DNA from: Salinicoccus sp. Bachu38 | GTDB lineage: Bacteria; Bacillota; Bacilli; Staphylococcales; Salinicoccaceae | Direction of reading: 5' to 3' | Assembly: GCF_038561955.2 (NCBI RefSeq) | Contig: NZ_CP138333.2 | Coordinates: 434,001 to 498,000, forward strand | Length of the DNA: 64,000 nucleotides | In this document: positions 50,537 through 59,643 of the stretch, in pieces | Position numbering within the stretch: position 1 is the stretch's first letter | How the letters are laid out: the number at the start of each line of letters is the position of its first letter | Program-made: the position numbers and the translations under genes | Notes under the pieces: model-generated | The model's database searches: none | Seen by the model: the letters and a program-made list of their open reading frames with translations, nothing else | What the model was told of the DNA's origin: nothing

Positions 50537-51385
50537 ATGATTTATATTGGACTGACAGGTTGGGGGGATCATGATGATCTATATACCGACCTTGCAAATA
50601 AAAAGGATAAGCTGCCGGCCTATGCCTCCCATTTCCCGATTGTTGAACTGGATGCAACGTACTATGCCATCCAGCGTACTTCAACGGTTGAGAAGTGGTG
50701 CAATGAAACCCCGGATAAATTCAAATTCGTCGTCAAGGCCCACCAATATATGACGGGGCACAGCGACTACCGCGACCACTATGACTCCATCAGGGATGTC
50801 TTCAGTGCCTTCCGCGATATGCTGCGCCCGATGGAGAAGGCGGGGAAGCTCGGGTTCGTCCTGTTGCAGTTTCCCCCGTGGTTCGACTGTACACATAAGA
50901 ATATACGCTATGTAAAATATGCGAAGGAACAGCTTGAGCCATACAAGGTGGCGGTCGAGTTCAGGAACCAGACGTGGTTCGAGGCGCGGTACCGTGAGGA
51001 GACGCTGTCATTCCTTGATGCCAACGGCATGATCCACAGCATCTGTGACGAGCCCCAGGCCGGGATGGGGAGCATCCCGTTCGTCAACCGGGTGACGGAC
51101 CGGACGGCATTCATCAGGCTGCATGGACGCAACGTGCATGGCTGGACCCAGAAGGATCGTACCAGCCAGGAGTGGCGGAATGTCAGGTACCTGTACGATT
51201 ATAATGAAATAGAGCTTGAGTGGCTGAAGAAGCAGGTCGAAATCCTCAAGCATAAGACGAAGGACATCTACATCGTTTTCAACAACAATTCCGGCGGACA
51301 TGCCGCTGGCAATGCACAGGATTTCATGGCAATGATGGATATCCGGTATGAAGGGCTTTCCCCGAAACAGCTGAAGTTGTTCTAG
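50537..51385 (+). CDS. DUF72 family protein
   Basis: A 282-residue TIM-barrel-like protein. The start YIGLTGWGDH, the segment FVVKAHQYMTGH, LLQFPPWF and the late NNNSGGHAAGNA are marks of DUF72 (YecE). Function is unknown. ATG at 50537 is preferred over GTG 50528 because AAGGTG then has good spacing. It is divergent from fetAB across the PerR-like boxes. Confidence 0.85.
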   Translation: MIYIGLTGWGDHDDLYTDLANKKDKLPAYASHFPIVELDATYYAIQRTSTVEKWCNETPDKFKFVVKAHQYMTGHSDYRDHYDSIRDVFSAFRDMLRPMEKAGKLGFVLLQFPPWFDCTHKNIRYVKYAKEQLEPYKVAVEFRNQTWFEARYREETLSFLDANGMIHSICDEPQAGMGSIPFVNRVTDRTAFIRLHGRNVHGWTQKDRTSQEWRNVRYLYDYNEIELEWLKKQVEILKHKTKDIYIVFNNNSGGHAAGNAQDFMAMMDIRYEGLSPKQLKLF

Positions 51386-51460
51386 CTGGAGTGGGGGGAA
51401 GAAGATTTCTGATGCATAATTACAGCCAGGAACTCCTGGTCTTCCAAAGGAGCCACGCTT

Positions 51461-52282
51461 ATGGAATATATCATCCTTATATTGATCGGGCTTGCCGCTT
51501 CTGCCCTTGGAGCGCTTGTCGGTATCGGCGGGGGCGTCATCATCGTCCCGCTGCTCATATTCTTCGGCATCAACCTGGGTATTCTGGACCGCATCACACC
51601 GCAGAGCGCAGTCGGTACTTCAAGCATCATCCTGATTGTCATCGGATTGTCCGCAATGATCTCATATGGACGAAGCAACCAGGTGGACTGGAAGAACGGC
51701 AGGCTGTTCCTGCTCGGCATCATGCCGGGTGCCTTCATCGGATCCTATGCCAGCCGCTTCTTCACAATCGACAGCTTCAACCTGTATTTCGGCATCTTCC
51801 TCATATTTCTAAGTGCCCTGCTCATCATCAGGGACAGGATAAAGCCCATTTCCATCTTTCAAAACGAGCGCTATATGGAGCCCCATGTGGATAATATGGG
51901 GGAGGTCCACCACTATGGATTCCCGGCCTATATCGCCATCATATCCACATTCGTGGTCGGCTTTTTCACCGGTCTTTTCGGCATCGGTGGCGGCGCACTG
52001 ATGACGCCGCTCATGTTGCTTGTGTTCCGCATGCCGGCGACCATAGCGATCGGCACGAGCATGATGATGGTCTTCTTTTCCGGTTCGGCCGCAGCCGTGG
52101 GCCATATGCTGCAGGGCAATGTGGACTTCTGGTATGCACTCTTCATCGTGCCCGCCGCCTTCATTGGGGCCAAGATCGGCGTAATGGCCAACCACCGCTT
52201 CAATTCCGATTCGCTCGTTGTCGTGCTGCGCACAGTCCTTCTGCTGCTCGGCGTATACATGATTCTACAGACCATCATTTAG
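51461..52282 (+). CDS. TauE/SafE-family exporter
   Basis: A 273-residue protein with about eight membrane helices and the family repeat GIGGGVIIVPLL in the first half and GIGGGALMTPLM in the second. The family exports sulfite or other organosulfur anions; substrate not known here. ATG at 51461 follows AAAGGAGCC. The YunD gene begins 10 bp after its stop, as in Bacillus where yunE and yunD are neighbours. Confidence 0.85.
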   Translation: MEYIILILIGLAASALGALVGIGGGVIIVPLLIFFGINLGILDRITPQSAVGTSSIILIVIGLSAMISYGRSNQVDWKNGRLFLLGIMPGAFIGSYASRFFTIDSFNLYFGIFLIFLSALLIIRDRIKPISIFQNERYMEPHVDNMGEVHHYGFPAYIAIISTFVVGFFTGLFGIGGGALMTPLMLLVFRMPATIAIGTSMMMVFFSGSAAAVGHMLQGNVDFWYALFIVPAAFIGAKIGVMANHRFNSDSLVVVLRTVLLLLGVYMILQTII

Positions 52283-52292
52283 AGGTGATTCG

Positions 52293-53609
52293 ATGGAAGT
52301 GAAGCTATTCCATACAAATGACATACACAGTCATCTGTATAACTATCTGAAGATAAAAGATTTTCTCCACAACAAGAAGCGGCAATACAAACAGAATATG
52401 ATGTATGTCGATCTCGGAGACCACGCAGACCGCTCCCATCCCTACACGGAAGCGACGCTCGGGAAGGGAAACGTGGAAATTCTCAACGAGGCCGGCTGCG
52501 AGGTGGCCACAATCGGCAACAACGAAGGCATCACCCTTCAGAAGGAAGACCTGAAGGAATTGTACGACGACGCCGATTTCGATGTCATCTGTGCCAACCT
52601 CCGTGAGGTGGGCAGCACGTCCCCATACTTCAAACCCTATGTCATCAAGGAGGTGGAGGGCATCAGGTTCGGCTTCATCGCCGCGACGGTGGAGTTCACC
52701 CCCTTCTACAAGGCACTGGGCTGGGAAGTGTCGGATGCTTTCGAATGGATTCTGAAAGCCATAAGGGAGATCAATACAGAGGTCGACTGCATCGTCATGA
52801 TGAGCCATCTCGGACGTTATGATGACGAGTCGCTCGCAATGATGTTCCCTGAAATAGATGTCATATTGAGTTCGCACACCCACCACTACTTCGAAGAGGG
52901 GGAGTGGGTCGGAGATACCCTGCTTGCGGCTGCCGGACGGTTCGGCGACTACGTCGGGGAAGTGACGCTGGAGTTTGAAGGGCATTCCCTCATCCGGAAA
53001 CATGCGCGCATCTATGATACCGACCTCCTGTCGAGCAGCGATGACCATTATTATGAAATCGGCCGGGACATGATGTCGACAGTCGTCAAGGATGAGGCGC
53101 CGCCGATCGGACGGACCCTCTATTCCACCAGCCAGTTCATCGTGACACTGGCACGCATGGTAAGGCTGTTCACGGACAGTGATGCGAGCCTGCTCCACAC
53201 GGGGCTCATTGCGAAGCCTTTCGAAGGCGGCGCCCTGACGGAATACGACCTGCACAAGGTGCTGCCGCATGCGATCAATACGGTCCAGATTGAATTGACC
53301 GGGCGTGAACTGAAGGAAGTCTTCAACCAGGCGTCAAAGCATGAGTTCAAGGATGACATCGTCCGGGGCCTCGGTTTCAGAGGGGATATATTCGGCTGTT
53401 TCGTCACGGACAATATCGGCTATATCCAGTCGGAGCGCGAATACTACATCAATGGCGAACGTATCGATGACCGGCGGCACTATAAGCTCGGCACACTGGA
53501 CATGTACACTTTCGGCAGGATATTCCCGCAGTTCAGGTATTCGAAGAAAGTCTACAAGATGCCGGAGTTTCTGCGGGATATCGTCAAGATGTACCGTACG
53601 GAATTATAG
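52293..53609 (+). CDS. Metallophosphatase / 5'-nucleotidase-like protein (YunD)
   Basis: A 438-residue protein: N-terminal metallophosphatase domain (HTNDIHSH at 7-14, LGDHAD, SSHTHHYF) and a C-terminal 5'-nucleotidase domain. GNHE of the family is GNNEG here, as in the YunD branch. No signal peptide, so it is cytosolic, unlike UshA. It likely removes phosphate from a nucleotide; substrate unproven. It is coupled to the TauE gene upstream. Confidence 0.83.
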   Translation: MEVKLFHTNDIHSHLYNYLKIKDFLHNKKRQYKQNMMYVDLGDHADRSHPYTEATLGKGNVEILNEAGCEVATIGNNEGITLQKEDLKELYDDADFDVICANLREVGSTSPYFKPYVIKEVEGIRFGFIAATVEFTPFYKALGWEVSDAFEWILKAIREINTEVDCIVMMSHLGRYDDESLAMMFPEIDVILSSHTHHYFEEGEWVGDTLLAAAGRFGDYVGEVTLEFEGHSLIRKHARIYDTDLLSSSDDHYYEIGRDMMSTVVKDEAPPIGRTLYSTSQFIVTLARMVRLFTDSDASLLHTGLIAKPFEGGALTEYDLHKVLPHAINTVQIELTGRELKEVFNQASKHEFKDDIVRGLGFRGDIFGCFVTDNIGYIQSEREYYINGERIDDRRHYKLGTLDMYTFGRIFPQFRYSKKVYKMPEFLRDIVKMYRTEL

Positions 53610-53659
53610 TTGAAAAGTGCGCAATCTATGCTATAATATTCTATGACAATTGAAGAACG

Positions 53660-53870
53660 GAAAGTAGAGGTCGCAACGGCCATGAGTACAGGAGGGAGCA
53701 GGCATGCTTTGAACTTCTGGAAAGGGGCAGTTGCCGAAGGATGCACCCGGCGGGGTGCCATTCTGGGACCAGGTCGAAGAGGCCGGGTACTGTCATTACG
53801 ATGATGCGCTACATATTGGTGATGGACGTCACGGTGGCTGAATCTGTAATGCTGCTGTGACGTCTTTTTA
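53660..53870 (+). promoter_or_regulatory. Lysine riboswitch (L-box) with terminator
   Basis: Core motifs are present in order: GTAGAGGTCGC, CATGAGTACAGGAGGGAG, GGAAAGGGGCAGTTGCCGAA, GGGACCAGGTCGAAGAGGCC and CTGTCATTACGATGATGCGC. A terminator stem (GACGTCAC 53825 and GTGACGTC 53857-53864) with a T-run follows. Lysine should shut off the gene below. Confidence 0.93.
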
Positions 53871-53900
53871 TGATCTAAATAGTTTCTCAGGAGGATATAT

Positions 53901-55493
53901 ATGGAAAGTATACTGAACTGGGAGTACATCTCCCTCGTCCCGCCGCTTCTTACACTGCTGCTGGTGGTGCTGACACGCAAAGTGGGCATCAGCCTTGGTG
54001 TCGGGATCATCACTTCGGCGTTTGTCGTAGCGGGCGCGGACATAATGGAAACGCTGGGAATGATTTGGAACAGCTTCGCGATCATTTTCGTGGATGGGGG
54101 ATCCATCAATACATGGAATGCATTCATCCTCATCTTCCTCAGTCTGCTCGGCATCATGACGGCATTCATCAACATGTCGGGCGGGGCCAGGGCCTTCACC
54201 GCCTGGGCACTGACGAAGGTGAAATCCCGGCGGGGTGCGAACATGGCAACCGCACTGCTCGGCATCATCGTCTTCATTGATGATTACTTCAGTGCATTGA
54301 TCGTCGGCCAGGTGGCAAAGCCGCTTACGGACAAATATAACGTCTCCCGGGCAAAGCTTGCCTATCTGATCGATACGACGGCATCACCGATTTCCGTCAT
54401 CGCCCCGATTTCAAGCTGGGGCGCAGGCATCATGGGGCTGGTGGCACCATTGATTGCCGCAGCGGGCATGGTGGCGGTTACGCCATTCCAGGCATTCGTC
54501 TATATGATTCCGATGAACTTCTACGTACTGACTGCGGTGGCGATGATGTTCATCGTCATCCTGACACGTTTCGACATCGGACCGATGCGCAAGCACGAAT
54601 CCCTCGCCATCAATGAGGGACAGGTCGTCGGGGACACGCGTGAAGTGCCCGGCGAGACGGACGAGGAGCTCCCCGTCCATCAGCAGGGTTCTGCCAAAGC
54701 GCTCATCGTGCCGATTCTGGGTCTCGCCATCACGGTCATCGTGGCGATGTTCGTCACAGGTGCAATGACGGGCGGTTCGTTCGACATCTTCAGCATCTTC
54801 GAAAATACGCTGGTTACGCATTCCCTCGTCATCGGGGGAATCGTCGGCCTGGTGCTGAGCCTGTTCTACTTCTTCAAATATACACGCAAGGACAGCGACT
54901 TCGGCAAGACGGAAATCTGGCTGGGTGTGAAGACCGGCTTCATGGCAATGTTCCCGGCAATCCTTGTGCTGACTCTGGCATGGATGATCGGGGATCTGAT
55001 CGGCCAGCTCGGCACCGGCGAACTGCTCGGTGCGATGGTCGAGAATTCGAACATGCCGACAGGTCTGCTGCTTGCAGTCGTCTTTGCGGTCGCCTGTCTG
55101 ATGGCGTTGGCAACGGGGACAAGCTGGGGTTCGTTCGGCATCCTGATCCCGATCACGGGTGAAATCATGATCTCACTCGATGCGACGGACCTGCTGCTGC
55201 CAAGCATCGCAGCGGTACTCGCCGGCGCAGTGTTCGGCGACCACTGTTCACCGATTTCGGACTCGACGATCCTGTCATCCACCGGTGCGGGGTGCAACCA
55301 CATCGTCCATGTCATGACCCAGCTGCCATATGCGGTCGGTTCTGCGCTGATTGCGCTGGTCGGCTACCTGGTCCTCGGGCTGACATCGAGTCTCCTGCTC
55401 GCCCTTCTGACACTGCTGGTGCTCATCATTATTGTCGTAGTCGTCTCCAAGGTCGTCTATACTCCAATCGCCAAAGAAAGTACAGAATCATAG
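53901..55493 (+). CDS. lysW: NhaC-family carrier, predicted lysine transporter LysW
   Basis: A 530-residue membrane protein of the NhaC antiporter family with about 11-12 helices; the segments IVFIDDYFSALIVGQ and GDHCSPISDSTILSSTG are family marks. Because a lysine riboswitch lies directly before it, it fits the predicted lysine carrier LysW of Firmicutes rather than a sodium/proton antiporter. A GGAGG site precedes the ATG; a terminator follows. The role rests on the riboswitch and family comparison. Confidence 0.82.
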   Translation: MESILNWEYISLVPPLLTLLLVVLTRKVGISLGVGIITSAFVVAGADIMETLGMIWNSFAIIFVDGGSINTWNAFILIFLSLLGIMTAFINMSGGARAFTAWALTKVKSRRGANMATALLGIIVFIDDYFSALIVGQVAKPLTDKYNVSRAKLAYLIDTTASPISVIAPISSWGAGIMGLVAPLIAAAGMVAVTPFQAFVYMIPMNFYVLTAVAMMFIVILTRFDIGPMRKHESLAINEGQVVGDTREVPGETDEELPVHQQGSAKALIVPILGLAITVIVAMFVTGAMTGGSFDIFSIFENTLVTHSLVIGGIVGLVLSLFYFFKYTRKDSDFGKTEIWLGVKTGFMAMFPAILVLTLAWMIGDLIGQLGTGELLGAMVENSNMPTGLLLAVVFAVACLMALATGTSWGSFGILIPITGEIMISLDATDLLLPSIAAVLAGAVFGDHCSPISDSTILSSTGAGCNHIVHVMTQLPYAVGSALIALVGYLVLGLTSSLLLALLTLLVLIIIVVVVSKVVYTPIAKESTES

Positions 55494-55498
55494 AGCAG

Positions 55499-55530
55499 AA
55501 AAGCTCCCACCTCAGGATGGGAGCTTTTTA
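55499..55530 (+). terminator. Terminator after the LysW gene
   Basis: AAAAGCTCCCA and TGGGAGCTTTTT stem round CCTCAGGA. Confidence 0.9.
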
Positions 55531-55568
55531 ATATGCAATAGCCCACATATTGGAACATTTTTTTATTT

Positions 55569-55598
55569 TTGACACTTTATTCGAATAATTATGATAAT
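55569..55598 (+). promoter_or_regulatory. Promoter of lipA
   Basis: TTGACA (55569-55574) and GATAAT (55593-55598), spacer 18 bp; TATGAT at 55590 is an alternative -10. Confidence 0.5.
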
Positions 55599-55636
55599 AT
55601 GAACATGATATTCAATTCATAAGGAGGGCATTATAA

Positions 55637-56557
55637 GTGGCTACAAAAAATGAAGAGATCCTGAGAAAACCTGATTGGTTGAAGATCAAGCTGAACACCA
55701 ATAAAAACTATACCGGCCTGAAGAAAATGATGCGTGAGAAGAACCTACATACAGTATGTGAAGAGGCAAAGTGCCCGAACATACACGAATGCTGGGCGGA
55801 ACGCCGCACTGCCACATTCATGATCCTGGGTGCGATCTGCACCCGTGCCTGCAGATTCTGTGCAGTCAAGACAGGACTGCCGAATGAACTGGATTGGGAC
55901 GAGCCGAACCGCGTGGCGGAATCTGTGCAGATGATGAACCTGAAGCATGTCGTCATCACGGCAGTCGCAAGGGATGACCTGAAGGACGGCGGCTCAAGGG
56001 TTTATGCGGAGACGGTAAGGAAAGTCCGCGAGGAGAATCCATTTACGACAATCGAAGTATTGCCATCGGACATGGGTGGGGAGTATGATAACCTCAGGAC
56101 ACTGATGGATGCCAAGCCTGATATTCTGAACCATAACATTGAGACGGTGGAGCGCCTGACGCCAAGAGTCCGTGCAAAGGCGAAATACCATCGGACGCTT
56201 GAACTGCTCAGGCGTTCAAAAGAGATGTATCCGGATATTCCGACCAAATCGAGCATCATGGTCGGCCTTGGCGAGACGGTCGAGGAACTCCACCAGACGA
56301 TGGACGACCTTCGTGCGAATGATGTCGACATACTGACGATCGGCCAGTACCTGCAGCCTTCAAGGAAGCACCTCAAAGTCCAGAAGTACTATACGCCGCT
56401 TGAATTCGGCAAACTGAGGAAAGTGGCGATGGAAAAAGGCTTCAAGCACTGTGAAGCCGGGCCGATGGTCCGTTCAAGCTATCATGCCGATGAGCAGGTG
56501 AACGAAGCTGCCAAGGCAAGGCAGGCCAAAGGTGATGAACTATTGAAAGGTGAGTAG
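55637..56557 (+). CDS. lipA: Lipoyl synthase
   Basis: A 306-residue radical SAM enzyme with two Fe-S sites: the auxiliary cluster C41, C46 and C52 ([12 protein letters not shown]) and the SAM cluster C68, C72 and C75 (CTRACRFC); RSSYHAD near the end holds the conserved serine. It inserts two sulfurs into octanoyl chains on GcvH or E2 proteins. GTG at 55637 follows AAGGAGGG. The YutD gene begins within a few bases of its stop. Confidence 0.95.
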   Translation: MATKNEEILRKPDWLKIKLNTNKNYTGLKKMMREKNLHTVCEEAKCPNIHECWAERRTATFMILGAICTRACRFCAVKTGLPNELDWDEPNRVAESVQMMNLKHVVITAVARDDLKDGGSRVYAETVRKVREENPFTTIEVLPSDMGGEYDNLRTLMDAKPDILNHNIETVERLTPRVRAKAKYHRTLELLRRSKEMYPDIPTKSSIMVGLGETVEELHQTMDDLRANDVDILTIGQYLQPSRKHLKVQKYYTPLEFGKLRKVAMEKGFKHCEAGPMVRSSYHADEQVNEAAKARQAKGDELLKGE

Positions 56558-56561
56558 TACT

Positions 56562-56969
56562 ATGATTACGATAGATCATATGCATTTTGAACTGGTTGAA
56601 GATTACCGGGATGCTTTTGATGAAGAACAATTTAAAAAGAAGTATAGCGAAGTGCTCAATAAATATGATTATATCGTTGGAGATATCGGCTATGAGAAGC
56701 TGAGGCTGACCGGCTTCTACCGGGATGGCAAATCCAAGGTGGAACGGGACAAGAAGTACAGTGCCATACAGGACTACCTCTATGAGTACTGCAACTTCGG
56801 CTGTGCCTACTTCGTATTGCGCAAAATCCCGAAATCGGAAATGAAGGCGGGGCAGGAAGCGGATGAAGAAAGCACAAGCACCGGAACTTCACCCGAGGGA
56901 CAGGGCCCGGGGCCGGAACCACAGAAGAACAAGACGCTCGCCGCCCATCAGCCTGTGGACGGGGAATGA
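56562..56969 (+). CDS. YutD-family protein
   Basis: A 135-residue protein. The YutD core (about 1-95) shows YDYIVGDIGYEKLRLTGFY and the end of the core CNFGCAYFVLRKI with two cysteines, followed by a low-complexity tail rich in E, G, P and T. Function is unknown. ATG at 56562 follows AAGGTGAG and lies just after lipA, as in Bacillus and Staphylococcus. Confidence 0.82.
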   Translation: MITIDHMHFELVEDYRDAFDEEQFKKKYSEVLNKYDYIVGDIGYEKLRLTGFYRDGKSKVERDKKYSAIQDYLYEYCNFGCAYFVLRKIPKSEMKAGQEADEESTSTGTSPEGQGPGPEPQKNKTLAAHQPVDGE

Positions 56970-56973
56970 GGAA

Positions 56974-57005
56974 AAGCCTGCTCCCCGATTCGGGGGAGCA
57001 GGCTT
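56974..57005 (+). terminator. Terminator after the YutD gene
   Basis: AAGCCTGCTCCCC and GGGGAGCAGGCTT stem; convergent genes meet here. Confidence 0.85.
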
Positions 57006-57029
57006 CATTCTTATCCACACATATTTTCT

Positions 57030-57296
57030 TCAGACGATGATTTCCGAGAGGAACGCCTCCACTTCCGAAGCTTCCTCGTCGGTGTACCCCAGTATATGGG
57101 CGATATATCCTTCCTCTTCGAGATCATCCGGGCCGATGATGCCGAACCGGTTGCCCTGTGTGTTCAGGACCAGGCTTTTGCCGAAATAGCGGTCCGTCTG
57201 GATGATGGCCAGATCGTACCGCCCATGTTCGCCCACAAAGCTGACATAGCGGGTATAGGTATCTTCTGATTCATCGTAAAGAAAGAAGTCGATCAA
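57030..57296 (-). CDS. DUF3055 family protein
   Basis: An 88-residue acidic protein. FFLYDESEDTYTRYVSFVGE and the late YTDEEASEVEAFL agree with DUF3055 (SAV0927 type), of known structure but unknown function. It is a lone gene convergent with lipA-yutD, with GGAGGGG before its ATG on the minus strand. Confidence 0.78.
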   Translation of the reverse strand: MIDFFLYDESEDTYTRYVSFVGEHGRYDLAIIQTDRYFGKSLVLNTQGNRFGIIGPDDLEEEGYIAHILGYTDEEASEVEAFLSEIIV

Positions 57297-57384
57297 AGGG
57301 TTCCCCTCCAGTTCAAGTGTACTGGAATTATGCTATCATATTATTGGGAGAGTTACAAAAGAACTATTATGGGAGTGTCGATGG

Positions 57385-57816
57385 ATGTATTTTGTAGACA
57401 AGGATATACTGCTTGAACGATTGGACTATATAGAGGACCTTGCAGCCGATTTCGACAGGAAGGAAGGGCTTGCGCTCGAGCGCACATGCCATATGCTGAT
57501 TGAAGCGGTGGTCGATGTCGGCAACATGATCATCGATGCTTTCATCCTGCGCGATCCGGGAAGCTACCAGGATGTCATGGACATCATGGAAAATGAGGGT
57601 GCGATCCCGCCGGAGGATAACGGGCATTTCCGCGAAACATTCAGATGGCGGAGCGAACTGACACGCAACTATACGCAGCTGGACCACCGGGCGATGAAGG
57701 AGAGTTTCCAGAAGCATCTGCCGGCATACAGGGATTTCAAAGGCAATGTCTTCGCCTTCTTTGAAAATGAGGGACAGGCGATCACTGCGTTCGGGGGAGA
57801 TCAGCATGAAGTATGA
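57385..57816 (+). CDS. HepT-like DUF86 protein (YutE type)
   Basis: A 143-residue helical protein of the HEPN/DUF86 group. The RNase-type motif region reads WRSELTRNYTQLD; HepT toxins carry RX4-6HXY, and here the histidine is replaced by N, so activity is doubtful. No MntA antitoxin is adjacent. In Bacillus and Staphylococcus this chromosomal YutE-type lies before a HAD phosphatase, as here; it overlaps that gene by 11 bp. Confidence 0.75.
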   Translation: MYFVDKDILLERLDYIEDLAADFDRKEGLALERTCHMLIEAVVDVGNMIIDAFILRDPGSYQDVMDIMENEGAIPPEDNGHFRETFRWRSELTRNYTQLDHRAMKESFQKHLPAYRDFKGNVFAFFENEGQAITAFGGDQHEV

Positions 57817-58570
57817 AGGCTACCTGATCGACCTTGACGGCACGATGTACAGTGGGAACACCGTTATAGACGGGGCCATCGACTTCATCGACCGGTTGAA
57901 CCAAAATGGCATCCCGTATGTTTTCCTGACCAACAATGCCACAAAAACACAGTGGGAAGCGGCACAGAAGCTGATCGACATGGGGTTTGACATCCATCCG
58001 GAAACACTCTATACATCAGCGATGGCAACGGCCGCCTACCTCGAAACGGAGCAGCCCGGAGCACGCGTCCATGTGATCGGTTCCGAAAGTCTGAAATCAA
58101 CCCTTGCGGATTCTGGATTCACCCTTGCGGATTCCGATGTGGATTATGTGGTGATGGGGCTGGATACGGCCATCAACTATGAAAAACTGTCGCTCGGTGC
58201 CCGGCTGATTGCCGGCGGGGCAAAATTCATCTCCACCAATCCGGACCGGAAATTTCCGACAGAGGCGGGGCTCGTGCCGGGGAATGGTGCGCTCGTATCG
58301 GTGCTCGTGAATACGACGGATGTGGAGCCGGTCACAATCGGAAAGCCCCAGGGCATCATACTGGAGGCGGCCGTCTCCACGCTCGGACTGCCGAAGGACA
58401 GGGTGCTGCTCGTCGGCGACAACTATGACACCGATATCCGTACCGGTCTCGATAATGGCGTGGATACGCTCCATGTCAATACGGGCGTCACATCTGGAGA
58501 GGCAGTGAAGAAACAGGCAAGACAGCCTGAATACATGATCGATCATCTGAAAGAATGGAGTGTGGAGTAA
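57806..58570 (+). CDS. HAD-IIA hydrolase (NagD/YutF type)
   Basis: A 254-residue HAD phosphatase. DLDGTMYSG holds D9 and D11, TNNA is motif 2, GKPQG motif 3 and VGDNYDTDI motif 4, with a C2-type cap between. This TIGR01457 branch acts on small phosphorylated metabolites; substrate unknown. ATG at 57806 is used because the protein then starts KYEGYLIDLDG; GGGGAGAT precedes it. The dehydrogenase gene begins directly after. Confidence 0.87.
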   Translation: MKYEGYLIDLDGTMYSGNTVIDGAIDFIDRLNQNGIPYVFLTNNATKTQWEAAQKLIDMGFDIHPETLYTSAMATAAYLETEQPGARVHVIGSESLKSTLADSGFTLADSDVDYVVMGLDTAINYEKLSLGARLIAGGAKFISTNPDRKFPTEAGLVPGNGALVSVLVNTTDVEPVTIGKPQGIILEAAVSTLGLPKDRVLLVGDNYDTDIRTGLDNGVDTLHVNTGVTSGEAVKKQARQPEYMIDHLKEWSVE

Positions 58571-59527
58571 GTGAAGAAAATTGTAATCACCCGAAAAATC
58601 AATCCGAACATGATTGAAAAGCTGAAGAAGGACTTTGAAGTGGTCGTATGGAATGAAGACGAGAAGCCGATGCCGCGCGAACGCTTCCTTGAAGAGACGA
58701 AAGATGCCCATGGTGTAATGACCATGCTCAGCGACAAGGTCGATCGGGAGATGCTCCAGAATGCAGAAAATCTCAAAGTCGTGGCCAATCTGGCTGTCGG
58801 CTTTGACAACATCGATCTGGAAGCGGCCCGGGCGCATGATGTCATCATTACGAACACTCCGGATGTGCTGACCGAAACCACTGCCGAACTTGCATTCACG
58901 CTGATGCTGACGGCCGCACGTCGTGTACTGGAGGCGAACCGCGAGCTGATGGCAGGGGAATGGTCGGGCTGGAGCCCATATCACATGGCCGGTACGGATG
59001 TCTTCGGCAAGACGGTGGGCATCTTCGGCATGGGCTCGATCGGAGCGGCATTCGCCAGGCGCCTGTCTGGCTTCCGTTCTAAAGTCCTCTATCATAACCG
59101 CAGCCGCTCCGAAGTCGGGGAGTCCATGGGTGCAGAACTGGTCTCATTCGAAGATCTGCTGGCTGAATCGGACTTTGTATTATGTGCTGCCCCGCTCACT
59201 GAAGAGACGAAGCACCGTTTTGACAGGGAGGCATTCAGCCGCATGAAGGAGAGCGCCTTCTTCGTCAATATCGGCCGCGGCGCCCACGTTGTGGAGGAAG
59301 ACCTCGCAGAAGCGGTCAGAACTGGTGAAATAAAAGGCGCCGCCCTCGATGTTTTTGAAAACGAACCGATCGGCAGGGACCATCCTTTCATCGGCATCGA
59401 CAACATGACGCTGCTTCCGCACATCGGCAGCGCATCGGTGGATACGCGGAACAACATGATGAACCTGTGCGTCAACAATATCATGGAAGTATTGAATGGC
59501 GGTAAGCCGATTACACCGGTAAAATAG
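58571..59527 (+). CDS. D-2-hydroxyacid dehydrogenase (glyoxylate/hydroxypyruvate type)
   Basis: A 318-residue NAD-dependent dehydrogenase. The nucleotide site is GIFGMGSIGAAFA, NIGRGAHV holds the catalytic arginine region and LPHIGSAS the histidine. Relatives reduce glyoxylate, hydroxypyruvate or phenylpyruvate. GTG at 58571 follows GTGGAGTAA and the HAD stop with no gap. Confidence 0.87.
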   Translation: MKKIVITRKINPNMIEKLKKDFEVVVWNEDEKPMPRERFLEETKDAHGVMTMLSDKVDREMLQNAENLKVVANLAVGFDNIDLEAARAHDVIITNTPDVLTETTAELAFTLMLTAARRVLEANRELMAGEWSGWSPYHMAGTDVFGKTVGIFGMGSIGAAFARRLSGFRSKVLYHNRSRSEVGESMGAELVSFEDLLAESDFVLCAAPLTEETKHRFDREAFSRMKESAFFVNIGRGAHVVEEDLAEAVRTGEIKGAALDVFENEPIGRDHPFIGIDNMTLLPHIGSASVDTRNNMMNLCVNNIMEVLNGGKPITPVK

Positions 59528-59562
59528 GGAAGGGCGCCCTCAGGGGGTGCCTTCAGCCCTTA

Positions 59563-59593
59563 TTGTCAACTTTAAATAAATAAAGGTTAACAA
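59563..59593. promoter_or_regulatory. BirA operator upstream of bioY
   Basis: TTGTCAAC, 15 bp spacer, GTTAACAA: the two-arm biotin operator of Firmicutes with one mismatch. Biotin-loaded BirA should repress bioY. Confidence 0.85.
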
Positions 59594-59643
59594 AGGCTCC
59601 GGATAGTGGTATGATGGGAGGCAAATAGGAAAGAGGTGGTTTG

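Noticed and set aside
53901-55493. Ordinary sodium/proton antiporter NhaC
   Set aside because: The lysine riboswitch directly upstream favours lysine transport.
57385-57816. Active toxin-antitoxin module
   Set aside because: No partner nucleotidyltransferase and the key histidine of the RNase motif is absent.
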